From NCBI RefSeq assembly GCF_026343115.1, contig NZ_JAPEMC010000003.1, positions 496,001 through 560,000 of the forward strand: DNA of 64,000 nt, written 5' to 3'. The notes under the pieces were generated by a model that saw nothing but the letters and a program-made list of their open reading frames with translations, did no database searches and was not told where the DNA came from. How positions within the stretch are numbered: the first letter of the stretch is position 1; every line of letters starts with the position of its first letter. Shown one piece after another: positions 25,659 to 34,985 of this stretch. The stretch is from Streptomyces sp. NBC_00102 (lineage in GTDB: Bacteria; Actinomycetota; Actinomycetes; Streptomycetales; Streptomycetaceae). Position numbers and translations under genes: made by a program.

Positions 25659-27173
25659 GTGTCCATGCCCCCCACCGGCCTCGGCCTCGTACCGGGACCC
25701 TTACGGCTCCACCTCCGACGGGGCCGGTTCACCTTCGACGCCGGCACCGCGATCCGCGCGACCCCGGGCACCGAGCCCGCCGCCCTGCTGCTGCGCACCC
25801 TGCTCGCCCCGGCGACCGGGCTGCCGCTGCCCCTGGCGGACGACGGCCGGGTGGTCCTCGCGCTCGACCCCGGTCTCACCGGCCTCGGCACCCAGGGCTA
25901 CGGACTGACCGTGAGTGAGGACGCCGTGCTGCTGCGGGCGGCCCGTCCGGAGGGGCTGCTGCACGGCATCCAGACCCTGCGCCAGCTCCTGCCGCCCTCC
26001 GTCCTCTCCGCCGGCCCGGTGCACGGCACGGCGTGGTCGATCCCCTGCGTGGAGACGACGGACGTGCCGCGGTTCGCCTGGCGCGGGGCGATGCTCGACG
26101 TGGCCCGCCACTTCCAGCCGGTCTCGTTCCTGCGGCGCTTCACGGACCTGCTGGCCCTGCACAAGCTCAACGTGCTGCACCTGCACCTCACCGACGACCA
26201 GGGATGGCGGATGCCGGTCGCCGCCTACCCCCGGCTCACCGAGGTCGGCGGGGTGCGGCACGGGGGCGCGTACACCCGCCGGGAGCTGACGGAGCTGGTC
26301 GCCTACGCCGCCGACCGCGGGGTGACCGTCGTGCCCGAGATCGAGATGCCCGGCCATGTCCGTGCCGCCCTCGCCGCCTACCCGCACCTCGGCAACTTCC
26401 CCGACCGGCAACTGGAGGTCTGGGACCACCACGGCGTGTGCGACACCGTTCTCGGCGTCCACGACGAGGCGCTCGACTTCTGCCGGACCGTGCTCGGCGA
26501 GGTCATGGAGGTCTTCCCCTCGGAGTACGTCCACGTCGGCGGCGACGAGTGCCCGACCGACGAGTGGCACTCCTCGCCCACGGCGCTGCGGCGCGTCGCC
26601 GACGAGGGGCTGGCCGGTCCCGAGGCGCTGCGGGGCTGGCTGATGGAGCAGGTCGGGGCGTACCTGACCGAGCACGGCAGGCGCCCGCTGGGCTGGACCG
26701 AGTCGGGGGACGACCTGCCGGAGTCGTTCGCCGTACTGGCCTGGCGCGACCAGGAGCACGGGCTCGCGGCGGCCCGCAACGGCCATCCGGTCATCATGGC
26801 CCCGCACCGCTCCACCTACCTCGACTACCCGCAGTCGGCCCACCCGCAGGAGCCGCCGGGCCAGCCCGGCTTCTCCGTGGACCTGCCCACCGTCTACGCC
26901 ACCGATCCCGCGCCCGACCACTGGGACGCGGCGGAGTCCGCGCGAGTACTGGGCACCCAGGCGCAGTTGTGGACCGAGTACGTACCCACCGCGGCGCACG
27001 CCGAGTACCTCGTCTTCCCCCGGCTGTGCGCCCTGGCCGACACCGCCTGGTCCGGCGGTCGCGACTGGGACGGATTCCGCACCCGGCTGGACCACCACAG
27101 AACCCGGCTCGACGCTCTGGGAGTGCCGAGCCGCCCCTCCACGCTCCACCATCCCGAGAGGAACACCAGGTGA
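25659..27173 (+). CDS. GH20 beta-N-acetylhexosaminidase (DasD-like)
   Basis: A 504-residue family 20 enzyme that removes non-reducing GlcNAc/GalNAc. The N-terminal GH20b domain (about 5-130) ends in EGLLHGIQTLRQLLP. The catalytic barrel contains WRGAMLDVARHFQPVSFLRRFTDLLALHKLNVLHLHLTDDQGWRM, ERGVTVVPEIEMPGH-type sequence, and the catalytic Asp-Glu pair in SEYVHVGGDECPTDEW; the loop tryptophan is in PLGWTE and the end is GTQAQLWTEYVPTAAHAEYLVFPRLCALADTAW. No signal peptide is visible, so it probably acts on imported disaccharide in the cytoplasm. GTG 25659 (5 nt after GGAG) is preferred; ATG 25665 is in frame. It overlaps the GH16 start. Confidence 0.93.
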   Translation: MSMPPTGLGLVPGPLRLHLRRGRFTFDAGTAIRATPGTEPAALLLRTLLAPATGLPLPLADDGRVVLALDPGLTGLGTQGYGLTVSEDAVLLRAARPEGLLHGIQTLRQLLPPSVLSAGPVHGTAWSIPCVETTDVPRFAWRGAMLDVARHFQPVSFLRRFTDLLALHKLNVLHLHLTDDQGWRMPVAAYPRLTEVGGVRHGGAYTRRELTELVAYAADRGVTVVPEIEMPGHVRAALAAYPHLGNFPDRQLEVWDHHGVCDTVLGVHDEALDFCRTVLGEVMEVFPSEYVHVGGDECPTDEWHSSPTALRRVADEGLAGPEALRGWLMEQVGAYLTEHGRRPLGWTESGDDLPESFAVLAWRDQEHGLAAARNGHPVIMAPHRSTYLDYPQSAHPQEPPGQPGFSVDLPTVYATDPAPDHWDAAESARVLGTQAQLWTEYVPTAAHAEYLVFPRLCALADTAWSGGRDWDGFRTRLDHHRTRLDALGVPSRPSTLHHPERNTR

Positions 27174-28621
27174 CGAGCACAGCCACGAACAAGAGAGCAC
27201 GCACCCCCCGCCGCGGCGTCTCCCGCGTCCGGGTCGCACTGGCCGCCGCCGCGCTGGCCGGCCTCGGTTGCGCCACCCTGGCGGCCGCACCCGCCACCGC
27301 CGCCGGCGAGGCCCTGACGGTGCAGTACCGGCAGAGCTCCGCCGGATCCGACCAGGCGGAACCCTGGTTCAAGGCCGTCAACACCGGCAGCACCTCCGTC
27401 TCCCTCGCCCAGGTCAAGATCCGCTACTACTTCAAGGCCGACTCCGGAGCCTCGTACACCTACGCCTGTTCCTGGGCGGTCAAGGGGTGCGCGAACATCA
27501 CGGGCACCTTCGGCACCCTGGCCAACCCCACCAGCACCGCGGACCGGTACCTGGAGATCGGCTTCACCGCCGGCGCCGGCTCGCTCGCCCCGGGCGCGGA
27601 CACCGGCGACATGCAGTTGCGGTTCTACCGCTCCAACTGGCAGCCGCTGAACCAGGCCGACGACTACTCCTTCGGTTCCGGGCAGACCTCGTACGCGAAC
27701 TGGTCCAAGGTCACCGCGACCGTCGGCGGTACCCAGGTCTGGGGCACGGCACCCGCCGGCAACGGCCCGACCGATCCCACGGACCCGACCGATCCGACCG
27801 ACCCGCCGGCCGCCGGGCCCCGGCTCTTCGACGACTTCAACTACACCTCGTACAGCGACCCTTCGATCGGAGCCCACGGCTGGAACGTACGCTCCAACTC
27901 GGGCGGCCCCGGGGTGCCCGGCGCGAGCTGGCCGGCCGAGAACGTCACCTTCGCCAAGGAGGGGACCAACTCGATCATGAACCTGGAGACCTCCACCGCC
28001 GGTACCGCGGAGAGCACCAAGCAGACCGAGGTGCTCACCAAGGCGACGAAGTTCCGGAACGGCACCTACGCGGCGCGGGTCCGGTTCGCCGACGCGCCGA
28101 AGTCCGGCCCCGACGGGGACCACCTCGTCAGCACGTTCTTCACGATCAACGACCTCAAGGCCCCGATGGCCGACGACTACGCCGAGTACGACTTCGAGTA
28201 CCTGCCCAACGGCGGCTGGGGCGAGCCCTCGAACATCCTCTACACCACGTCCTGGGAGACCTACCGCCCCGACCCGTGGGAGGCGGTCAACCAGCACTCC
28301 GAATCACGGATCAGCTACGCGGGCTGGCACGACCTCGTCCTCACCATCGACAACTCGTCCATCGTCTACTACATCGACGGCCAGGAGTTCGGCCGCCACG
28401 ACTCCCGCTACCTGCCGGAGCGGCCGATGTCCATCAACTTCAACCAGTGGCTGATCGACCTCGCCGGCCAGACCAGCACCACCCCGCGCGCCTACGACCA
28501 GAAGGTCGACTGGGTGCTGCACGTCAAGGACCAGGTGCTGAGCCCGGCCCAGGTCACCGCGGAGATCGCCGCCTACCGGGCGGCGGGCAAGACCTTCGAG
28601 GACACCGTGCCGGCGAGCTGA
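27170..28621 (+). CDS. Secreted CBM3-GH16 beta-glucanase or transglycosylase
   Basis: A 483-residue exported modular protein. The signal peptide at 1-44 is long and basic (RARTPRRGVSRVRVALAAAALAGLGCATLAAAPATAA). CBM3 (about 46-195) is read from LTVQYRQSSAGSDQAEPWFKAVNTGSTSVSLAQVKIRYYFKADSG; this family binds crystalline cellulose or chitin-like surfaces. The linker is (PTD)n from a 9-bp repeat. GH16 (about 220-480) has the catalytic ExDxE in DDYAEYDFEYLPNGGW. The bulge-free ExDxE form occurs in lichenases, plant XETs and fungal Crh transglycosylases, not laminarinases (ExDxxE). GTG 27170 overlaps the GH20 stop. Specificity is open; the operon suggests a chitin/beta-glucan composite such as fungal wall. 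Confidence 0.88.
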   Translation: MTSTATNKRARTPRRGVSRVRVALAAAALAGLGCATLAAAPATAAGEALTVQYRQSSAGSDQAEPWFKAVNTGSTSVSLAQVKIRYYFKADSGASYTYACSWAVKGCANITGTFGTLANPTSTADRYLEIGFTAGAGSLAPGADTGDMQLRFYRSNWQPLNQADDYSFGSGQTSYANWSKVTATVGGTQVWGTAPAGNGPTDPTDPTDPTDPPAAGPRLFDDFNYTSYSDPSIGAHGWNVRSNSGGPGVPGASWPAENVTFAKEGTNSIMNLETSTAGTAESTKQTEVLTKATKFRNGTYAARVRFADAPKSGPDGDHLVSTFFTINDLKAPMADDYAEYDFEYLPNGGWGEPSNILYTTSWETYRPDPWEAVNQHSESRISYAGWHDLVLTIDNSSIVYYIDGQEFGRHDSRYLPERPMSINFNQWLIDLAGQTSTTPRAYDQKVDWVLHVKDQVLSPAQVTAEIAAYRAAGKTFEDTVPAS

Positions 28622-28639
28622 TCGCCCGCACGTTCCCGG

Positions 28640-28684
28640 CCCGGGGGACGGACGCCGCTCGCGCGGGCGCGTCCGTCCCCCGGG
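28640..28684. terminator. Terminator of the GntR-associated sugar operon
   Basis: The 16-base arms at 28640-28655 (CCCGGGGGACGGACGC) and 28669-28684 are perfectly complementary, with a 13-nt loop, 18 bp after the GH16 stop. The next gene is convergent. Confidence 0.82.
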
Positions 28685-28778
28685 TGCGTTCCGTCGGGCG
28701 GTCGGGAGGTCCCTGCGCGGCAGGCGGGCGGTCCCGGCGCGGCCCGGGGGGCGGCCCGGGGGCCGGACGGCGCTCCTG

Positions 28779-29765
28779 TCACCAGAACCGGCCGAAGTAG
28801 CGTTGCCGTTTCCGGACGTCCAGGAGCAGCAGATGCTGCTCCAACGCCCTTCCTGCTTCGACGACTTCGGCCGGGGCAGGGCCCTTCGTCCTGGCGGCGA
28901 CGAATTCCTTCAGGGTCCGCACCTCCGTCGCGCAGTTCCGGATGGTGTCGGCCGTTTCCGGCGCCGAGTGGGCCGCGGCGACACGTATCCTCTCGAACGC
29001 AGCCGGCCGGGTGACGGTCGTGAAGGCGCCGACCTTCGGCTTGATCCCCTCGAACTCCGCGAGGTACATGAGGTAGAACGCGTACTCCCGCAAGGCCGCG
29101 TCTGCTTCCCTCCGGGTACCGGCCTTGATCTCGGGCGGGACGGGAAGGTGGCGGTAGTCGTCCTTGAGCAGCGTGTGCGTACGGTCGCAGAGCAGCTGGG
29201 CCTTGGCGCGGACCTGCCGGCAGGCTTCGACGCTCGGCGGCAGGCCGTCGAGGGCCGCGAGGTCCTGGTGCACCTGCTTGACTTCGCGGATCGTCGGCGC
29301 CCACAGCGGACTCTGGTCGAACAGCCTTTGGGCGTCCCAAGCGGAACGTTGCCCCGGTGGGGAAACCAGGCAGTAGTCCGCCACGGCGGAGAGGTAGCCG
29401 TCGAAAGTCGTGCGAAGCAGCGGAACCGACGCCAAAATGGCATCCGCCTCGGCCTGGATGACCTGGTTGCGCCGCTTCTCCTCGTCCCTGACCGGCTGGT
29501 CCTTGTACGTCTTCCAGGCGAACGAGGCCAGCATGCCGAGCGACTTGACCGTCGCCTCGGCCATCGTCGGAGGCCGCTTTCCCGGAGGGGGCGGCAGGAA
29601 GGTCCGGTACGTCGGGTCGGTACTCCTCGGCAGCCGGACCGGGGCCGGTACCTCGGGACTGAGATCCACCCGGGGAGGCTCCTTGTACTGCGAGCGCCTC
29701 CGCTCGTCGCGTGGCTCCCGGTTGGACTCTCCCGCTACGAGCTTCTCGGACTGAGGACGTGCCAT
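28779..29765 (-). CDS. Uncharacterised 328-residue cytoplasmic protein
   Basis: I do not recognise this family. From ATG 29765 the protein has a charged, disordered N-terminus (about 1-65: SNREPRDERRRSQYKEPPRV, then PPPPGKRPPT) and a mostly helical remainder (TMAEATVKSLGMLASFAWKTYKDQPVRDEEKRRNQVIQAEADAIL, YLSAVADYCLV, REYAFYLMYLAEFEGIKPKVGAFTTVTR), ending KRQRYFGRFW. No signal peptide, membrane segment or catalytic motif is seen. Codon use is less extreme in G+C than its neighbours, which may hint at later acquisition. It is followed downstream by the sugar-operon terminator and preceded by a small Cys-motif gene on the same strand. Confidence 0.7.
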   Translation of the reverse strand: MARPQSEKLVAGESNREPRDERRRSQYKEPPRVDLSPEVPAPVRLPRSTDPTYRTFLPPPPGKRPPTMAEATVKSLGMLASFAWKTYKDQPVRDEEKRRNQVIQAEADAILASVPLLRTTFDGYLSAVADYCLVSPPGQRSAWDAQRLFDQSPLWAPTIREVKQVHQDLAALDGLPPSVEACRQVRAKAQLLCDRTHTLLKDDYRHLPVPPEIKAGTRREADAALREYAFYLMYLAEFEGIKPKVGAFTTVTRPAAFERIRVAAAHSAPETADTIRNCATEVRTLKEFVAARTKGPAPAEVVEAGRALEQHLLLLDVRKRQRYFGRFW

Positions 29766-29964
29766 GCCGCCTCCCCCCGAGCTGCCGGGCCCGCCGGGCA
29801 CCTCAACAGATCGTCACGCTCACCACACTCTCCATTACCCCGACGGGCCGCGACAAAGCGCATTCCGGGCATGACCGTCCGAACCCCACCGCGCGGCCCT
29901 CCCGAGAGCGCGGCGGCGCTCTCGGGACCGTGCGCCGCCGCGCGTGGAGCCTGCCGCTGCCGGA

Positions 29965-30219
<255 letters not shown>

Positions 30220-30339
30220 TTACTCCGAGTAGAGCGAATCGGATTACCGATCAGTGCACACACGGACCCTCCACCTGCCCCTGAGACTGCCCTCGCGGTC
30301 CTCCGGTCCGGCTTCGCAGGCATCTTTCCCGTACCGGCT

Positions 30340-31524
30340 TCAGAAGGCGTACCGGACGCGCAGCCACGGCGCGTGGTCCTCCAGCAGCCCCTGGAGACGC
30401 GCCAGGGACTGCTCTTTGATCTCCCGGGAGTAGCGGACGTTGAGGGCGCCGTTCTGCGAACGCTTGGACTCCTGGGCCGCGGGCTGCCACAGCACCTCCT
30501 CGGCCCGGGGGTGCCAGCCGAGGTTGACCTCGTGGAGGGACCGGTTGTGGGTCAGCATGATGATCTCGGCCGCCGCCTGCTCCTTCACGCGGGCGGGCAG
30601 TACGTCGTCGAGGTGGGTGAGCAACTCGGCCCAGTCCCGCTGCCATCCGGGGCGCAGGACCACGGGTGAGAGGTTGAAGTGGACCTCGTACCCCGCGTCG
30701 AGGAAGTCGGCGGCGGCCGCGATCCGTGTCGCGACCGGGCTGGTACGGATGTCCAGGAGCCTGGCGTCCGCGGCCGGCATGACGGAGAAGCGGACCCTCG
30801 TACGGCCCCGGGGGTCGAGGGCGAGCAGGTCGGGGTTGACGAACTTGGTCGCGAAGGACGCCTTGGCGGTCGGCATGCCGCGGAACGCGGCGATCAGGTC
30901 GGCGGTGTTGTCGCAGATCAAGGCGTCCACGGAACAGTCGCCGTTCTCCCCGATGTCGTAGACCCACGCGCTCGGGTCGCACTGGTTGGGTTCCGTCTTG
31001 GGGCCCTGGGCACGTACGTGGCGCCGGACGTGGGCCACGATCGCCTCGATGTTGGTGAACAGGGTGATCGGGTTGGCGAAGCCCTTGCGCCGGGGGACGT
31101 AGCAGTAGACGCAGGCCATCGCGCAGCCGTTGGAGGGGCCCGGGGCGATCCAGTCGGCCGACCTGCCGTTGGGACGCGTGGCGAGGGTGTGCTTGACGCC
31201 GAGGACCAGCGTCTCCGTCTTCACACGTACCCACCGGGCGACATTGCCGTCGTTGCCGTGGAGCGAGGGGATGCGCCAGTGACTGTCGACCTCGGTGACG
31301 CGCACACCCGGCAGCCGGGCCATGATCTGCTGCCCGCGCGGGGAGTCGAGGGCCGCCCGCTCGGCGTAGACCTCCCGGACGTCGAGCATCCTGCGCGCCT
31401 GCGGGCTGTCCCGGAACGCCCGCGGTGAGGCGGGGTCCGGGGAGGCGTCCGGCCACCCGAAGAGCGCCTGCTGCTCGGGTTCTCCCGGGTCTTCACCGAT
31501 GGGCCGCCCGGGCTGCTGGTCCAC
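30340..31524 (-). CDS. Spore photoproduct lyase family radical SAM protein
   Basis: A 394-residue radical SAM enzyme related to SplB, which reverses the 5-thyminyl-5,6-dihydrothymine lesion. The [4Fe-4S] motif is Cys134-x3-Cys138-x2-Cys141 in PGPSNGCAMACVYCYVPRRKG. Further family features are ENGDCSVDALICDNTADLIAAF, VRFSVMPAADARLLDIRTSPVATRIAAA and YEVHFNLSPVVLRPGW. The first about 40 residues are poorly structured. GTG 31524 has AAGGAG correctly spaced. It lies 79 bp downstream of the photolyase gene on the same strand, probably cotranscribed. Streptomyces does not make Bacillus-type endospores, so the natural lesion and the repairing activity remain to be shown. Confidence 0.88.
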   Translation of the reverse strand: MDQQPGRPIGEDPGEPEQQALFGWPDASPDPASPRAFRDSPQARRMLDVREVYAERAALDSPRGQQIMARLPGVRVTEVDSHWRIPSLHGNDGNVARWVRVKTETLVLGVKHTLATRPNGRSADWIAPGPSNGCAMACVYCYVPRRKGFANPITLFTNIEAIVAHVRRHVRAQGPKTEPNQCDPSAWVYDIGENGDCSVDALICDNTADLIAAFRGMPTAKASFATKFVNPDLLALDPRGRTRVRFSVMPAADARLLDIRTSPVATRIAAAADFLDAGYEVHFNLSPVVLRPGWQRDWAELLTHLDDVLPARVKEQAAAEIIMLTHNRSLHEVNLGWHPRAEEVLWQPAAQESKRSQNGALNVRYSREIKEQSLARLQGLLEDHAPWLRVRYAF

Positions 31525-31603
31525 GTGCTTCTCCTTCGCGTGTGCGGGTGGCCCGGAGTCCGAACGAAAGGCCCTCGGGCCGTCGGGCGCGGTGCCGGGG
31601 CGC

Positions 31604-33115
31604 TCAGTCCCGGCGGTGGCGTTCCTGCTCCAGCAGTTCGTCGAGGTCGGTGAGCCGGTCCAGGCCCCGGACGGCCCGGCTCATCCGCGCGTTGTGCTCG
31701 AACCGGTCGCGGTGGCGGTGCAGCAGGCTCCAGTACCCGGCGGTGAAGGGGCAGGCGTCCTCGCCCACCCGTACGGAGGGCTTGTAGCGGCAGGGTCCGC
31801 AGAGGTCGCTCATCCGGTCGATGTAGGCGCCGCCGGAGGTGTACGGCTTGGTGGTCATGCGGCCCCCGTCCGCGTACTGCGACATGCCCACCACGTTCGG
31901 GACCATGACCCAGTCGTAGCCGTCCACGAAGCCGCGGTGGAACCAGTCGGTGACGGCGCGGGGGTCCCAGCCCCGTTGCAGGGCGAGGCTGCCCAGGATC
32001 ATCAGGCGCGGGATGTGGTGGGTCCAGCCGGTCTCCCTGACCTGGTCCAGGACGTGGCCGACGCAGTGCGCGTCGGTTCCCTCCGAGGACAACTCCGTGA
32101 ACCAGTCGGGCAGTCGGCCCCGGTGGCGCAGGGCGTTGCTCTCCCGGTACTCGGGGCCGAAGTACCAGTAGACGTGCCAGACGAACTCGCGCCAGCCCGC
32201 GATCTGCCGCACGAACCCCTCGGCGCTGTTGAGCGGCGCGTCGCCGGACCGCCAGCGCGCCTCCGCCCGTTCGACGCACTCCGCGGGGTCGAGCAGTCCG
32301 AGGTTGAGCGAGGAGGAGAGCAGGCTGTGGCTCATCGTCGGGTCCTCGGCGAGGATCGCGTCCTCGTACGCGCCGAAGGTGGCGAGCCGGTACTCGGTGA
32401 AGCGGCGGAGCGCCGCGAGGGCTTCGCGGCGGGTGGCCGGGAATCTGCGGGGTCCGTCCTCGCCGACGAACCCGGCCTTCCCTTCGCGTGCCCAGCGGTC
32501 CAGGTCGGCGCGTACCTCGGCGTCGATGTCGCTCTCCCGGGGCCGGTAGGGCGCAGGGACGCCCAGCCCGGTCGCGCCGCGCGGTGGAGGTTCCCGGTTG
32601 TCGTGGTCCAGGTTCCACCGGCCGCCGGCAGGCTGGTCGCCCTCCATCAGCAGATCGTGCGTCCGGCGGACCCAGCGGTAGAAGTCCTCCTGACGGAGGT
32701 GCTTGGTACCGAGGCCGTCCGCCCACTTCCTGAACTCGTCGTGCGCCACGAGAAATCCGCGCGCCGGCAGCACCCGGACCGCGGGCAGGGCGTCCACGAA
32801 GGCCCGGGCGGCGTGGGAGGTGGGGTGGTGCACGGTCACCGGGCCGTCGCCGACGGCCCGGCGCAGCCCTTCGCGGTAGGTGTCCGCCTTGACGTACCGC
32901 ACCCGGTCACCGAGCTCGGCGGCCCGGTGGCGCATCGCCGAAAGGATCAGGTGGGCCTTGGCGCGGTGGAACCGTCTGCGGCGGAAGACGCTCCTGGCCT
33001 CGATCATCACCAGCGGCGCGTCCCGGGAGGGTCCGCCGTGCGCCGGGTCGGTGAAGTGGGGACCGAGCTGATCGCCGAACAGCCAGTGGGCGGTCGCGTG
33101 TTCTTCGTCAGTCAT
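31604..33115 (-). CDS. Iron-sulfur bacterial cryptochrome/photolyase (FeS-BCP, PhrB-like)
   Basis: A 503-residue flavoprotein of the prokaryotic (6-4) photolyase group, which uses blue light to reverse (6-4) photoproducts. The N-terminal lumazine-binding Rossmann part is ATAHWLFGDQLGPHF...MIEARSVFRRRRFHRAKAHLILSAM; the FAD-binding helical part includes LSSSLNLGLLDPAECV, GFVRQIAGWREFVWHVYW and MVPNVVGMSQYADGG. Four cysteines, C351, C439, C442 and C455, lie one residue off the four cluster ligands I recall for Agrobacterium PhrB, so a [4Fe-4S] cluster is expected. ATG 33115 opens the fold directly. An XRE-type regulator gene lies 78 bp upstream on the same strand. Confidence 0.93.
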   Translation of the reverse strand: MTDEEHATAHWLFGDQLGPHFTDPAHGGPSRDAPLVMIEARSVFRRRRFHRAKAHLILSAMRHRAAELGDRVRYVKADTYREGLRRAVGDGPVTVHHPTSHAARAFVDALPAVRVLPARGFLVAHDEFRKWADGLGTKHLRQEDFYRWVRRTHDLLMEGDQPAGGRWNLDHDNREPPPRGATGLGVPAPYRPRESDIDAEVRADLDRWAREGKAGFVGEDGPRRFPATRREALAALRRFTEYRLATFGAYEDAILAEDPTMSHSLLSSSLNLGLLDPAECVERAEARWRSGDAPLNSAEGFVRQIAGWREFVWHVYWYFGPEYRESNALRHRGRLPDWFTELSSEGTDAHCVGHVLDQVRETGWTHHIPRLMILGSLALQRGWDPRAVTDWFHRGFVDGYDWVMVPNVVGMSQYADGGRMTTKPYTSGGAYIDRMSDLCGPCRYKPSVRVGEDACPFTAGYWSLLHRHRDRFEHNARMSRAVRGLDRLTDLDELLEQERHRRD

Positions 33116-33193
33116 GCCGAGCGCTCCATCGACGGTCCGTTCTGCCTGCCTTCGTCCGTCGATCAAAGCGCACGCCGGTCCGGGCGGTGTCCC

Positions 33194-34081
33194 TCACACG
33201 CCGGGTACGTCGCCCGGAGACTCCGGTGCCGACGCGAAAACGGCGGTCCGGTCGGGACGACCGGCCGGGTCGGCGGCGTTGAGGCGGCTGAGCTCCTGGG
33301 CGGTGGCGGCGTCCGCAGGCAGGAACGCCTCGACGGCCAGCTCCGCGACGGTCGCGTCGAGCGGCATGCCGAAGGTGGCGATGGTGCAGATCAGCGCGAG
33401 TTCGGCGCCCCGGTACCGCAACCGCAGCGGCAGGGTGAGGTCGGTGCCCCCGGCGCGGGACGGCCGGTCCGGTTCGCCTGCCGCCGGGTAGCCCCGCAGC
33501 TCCCGCAGCAGCCCGGTCAGCCCCGGTTCGGCGGTCAGCTCGACCCGCCGCTCCAGGCGCAGCAGCAACTGGTCGCGCCATTCGGGGAAGTTCAGGATGC
33601 GCGGCCGCATGCCCCGGGGGTGCAGCGCGAGTCGCAGCGCGTTGACGGGTGGGCTCAGCAGTTCGGGGGCCGCGTCCTCGGCGAAAAGCGCGAAGCCGCT
33701 GTTGCTGAGCACGATGTTCCAGTCGTGGTCGACGACGAGGGCGGGCAGCGGTTCGTGTCCGGTGACTATCTGCCGGAGCGCGTCACGTACGGGGCGCATG
33801 CCGGCCGCGTCCAACGGTGAGTCGGTGCGGACGGGGGCGTACCCGGCGGCCAGCAGGAGCTGGTTCCTCTCGCGCGGCGCCAGCTCCAGGTGCCGGCCCA
33901 GGCGCAGCACCATGTCGCGGCTGGGGCTCGACCGGCCGGTCTCCAGGAAGCTGAGGTGGCGGGCGGAGATGTCGGCCCGGACGGCCAGCGCGAGCTGGCT
34001 GTAGCCCCGGCGTTCCCGCCACCGGCGCACGAGTGCGCCCACCGGTCGGTGCGGCTGCCGCTGGTCGTGCGCCTCGGTCAT
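33194..34081 (-). CDS. XRE-family regulator with MmyB-like ligand-binding domain
   Basis: A 295-residue protein. The N-terminal helix-turn-helix (about 15-70) is VGALVRRWRERRGYSQLALAVRADISARHLSFLETGRSSPSRDMVLRLGRHLEL. The rest is the PAS-like MmyB-type domain: PALVVDHDWNIVLSNSGFALF, PEWRDQLLLRLERRVELT, LTLPLRLRYRGAELALICTIATFGMPLDATVAELAVEAFLPAD. These regulators often control adjacent oxidoreductase genes in response to small ligands. ATG 34081 starts just before the HTH. Its codirectional position upstream of the photolyase gene suggests control of the repair genes, which is inference. Confidence 0.88.
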   Translation of the reverse strand: MTEAHDQRQPHRPVGALVRRWRERRGYSQLALAVRADISARHLSFLETGRSSPSRDMVLRLGRHLELAPRERNQLLLAAGYAPVRTDSPLDAAGMRPVRDALRQIVTGHEPLPALVVDHDWNIVLSNSGFALFAEDAAPELLSPPVNALRLALHPRGMRPRILNFPEWRDQLLLRLERRVELTAEPGLTGLLRELRGYPAAGEPDRPSRAGGTDLTLPLRLRYRGAELALICTIATFGMPLDATVAELAVEAFLPADAATAQELSRLNAADPAGRPDRTAVFASAPESPGDVPGV

Positions 34082-34221
34082 CCCCCCACCCTGCATCAGC
34101 GCGGGGTCGGGAGACAACCGCGTTACGGATCGCGGGAGATGACGGAACGGGCCGTCCGTGGAGGGGCCGCGGCCGGCCCGGGTCCGGGCAGCGGGGCCCG
34201 GACGGGGCGCGGGGCCGGAGG

Positions 34222-34920
34222 TCACCCCGCGTACCGCCTCGTCCGGGTGAAGCGGTGGTGCTCCCTGACCTGTCCCGTACCGTCGCGGAGCAGGAAGTCC
34301 ACGCCCTCCGCTCCCTGGTCGGCCCTCGCGTCGGCGCTGTCCTCGCGCCACCGGTAGCGGAGGGCGTCGTGCTGCGCGGAGGCGCTGCCCGCCAGGAGCC
34401 GCGCGCCGCCGTCCACGAGTGCGGCGGTGATGGCGTGCGGGCCTTCGTGCACTCCGTCGCAGTCGACGAGGCGGGCGTCCGGCAGGTAGAGCCGGGCCGC
34501 GTCCGTCAGCGTCAGGTGGCGCTCCGCCTGCCCGTCGAGTGCTTCCGATGCCTCCGGGGGCTCGTTGAACTGGTAGTCGGCGGCGATCCGGCCGTCACGG
34601 TCCAGCAGCACCACGTCGAAGCCGACTGCGAGCACCTCGTCCTTCCGGTCCTCGGGCGTCATCACCCAGTCGAACGCCAGCGCGCCGTGGTTCCGCATCA
34701 GTTCGCCGCCGGGCCTGAATCGAAGTGCCCGGCCGCCGACGAACTGGTCGTACGCCTCGGTGACGCGGGCCACCAGTTCCTCGGTGCCCCGAAAGCGCCG
34801 GGTCGCGGTGAGATGCAGTCCGTCGGGCCGCCACAGGGCGGCCACCGCGGCTCGCCGGACTGCGGGGTCGGGCTCGTTCCAGAGGGCGATGTAGCGTTCC
34901 GGAGTCGCGTGCGCGCTCAT
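34222..34920 (-). CDS. SnoaL-like (NTF2-fold) protein
   Basis: A 232-residue cytoplasmic protein. The first half (about 5-125) is a clear SnoaL/NTF2-like domain: ATPERYIALWNEPDPAVRRAAVAALWRPDGLHLTATRRFRGTEELVARVTEAYDQF, then AFDWVMTPEDRKDEVLAVGFDVVLLDRDGRIAADYQF. The second half (about 135-232: LTDAARLYLPDARLVDCDGVHEGPHAITAALVDGGARLL...) looks like a shorter second copy of the same fold. Such proteins bind hydrophobic ligands or act as isomerases. It follows the DHA2 exporter gene by 65 bp on the same strand and may detoxify or modify the same compound. ATG 34920 is directly before the fold. Confidence 0.75.
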   Translation of the reverse strand: MSAHATPERYIALWNEPDPAVRRAAVAALWRPDGLHLTATRRFRGTEELVARVTEAYDQFVGGRALRFRPGGELMRNHGALAFDWVMTPEDRKDEVLAVGFDVVLLDRDGRIAADYQFNEPPEASEALDGQAERHLTLTDAARLYLPDARLVDCDGVHEGPHAITAALVDGGARLLAGSASAQHDALRYRWREDSADARADQGAEGVDFLLRDGTGQVREHHRFTRTRRYAG

Positions 34921-34985
34921 GTGGGGTTCTCTTCCGGTCGGCCCCGGGGTCACGGCAGGCCGCCGCTCCGGGAGGTCGGTGGGGA

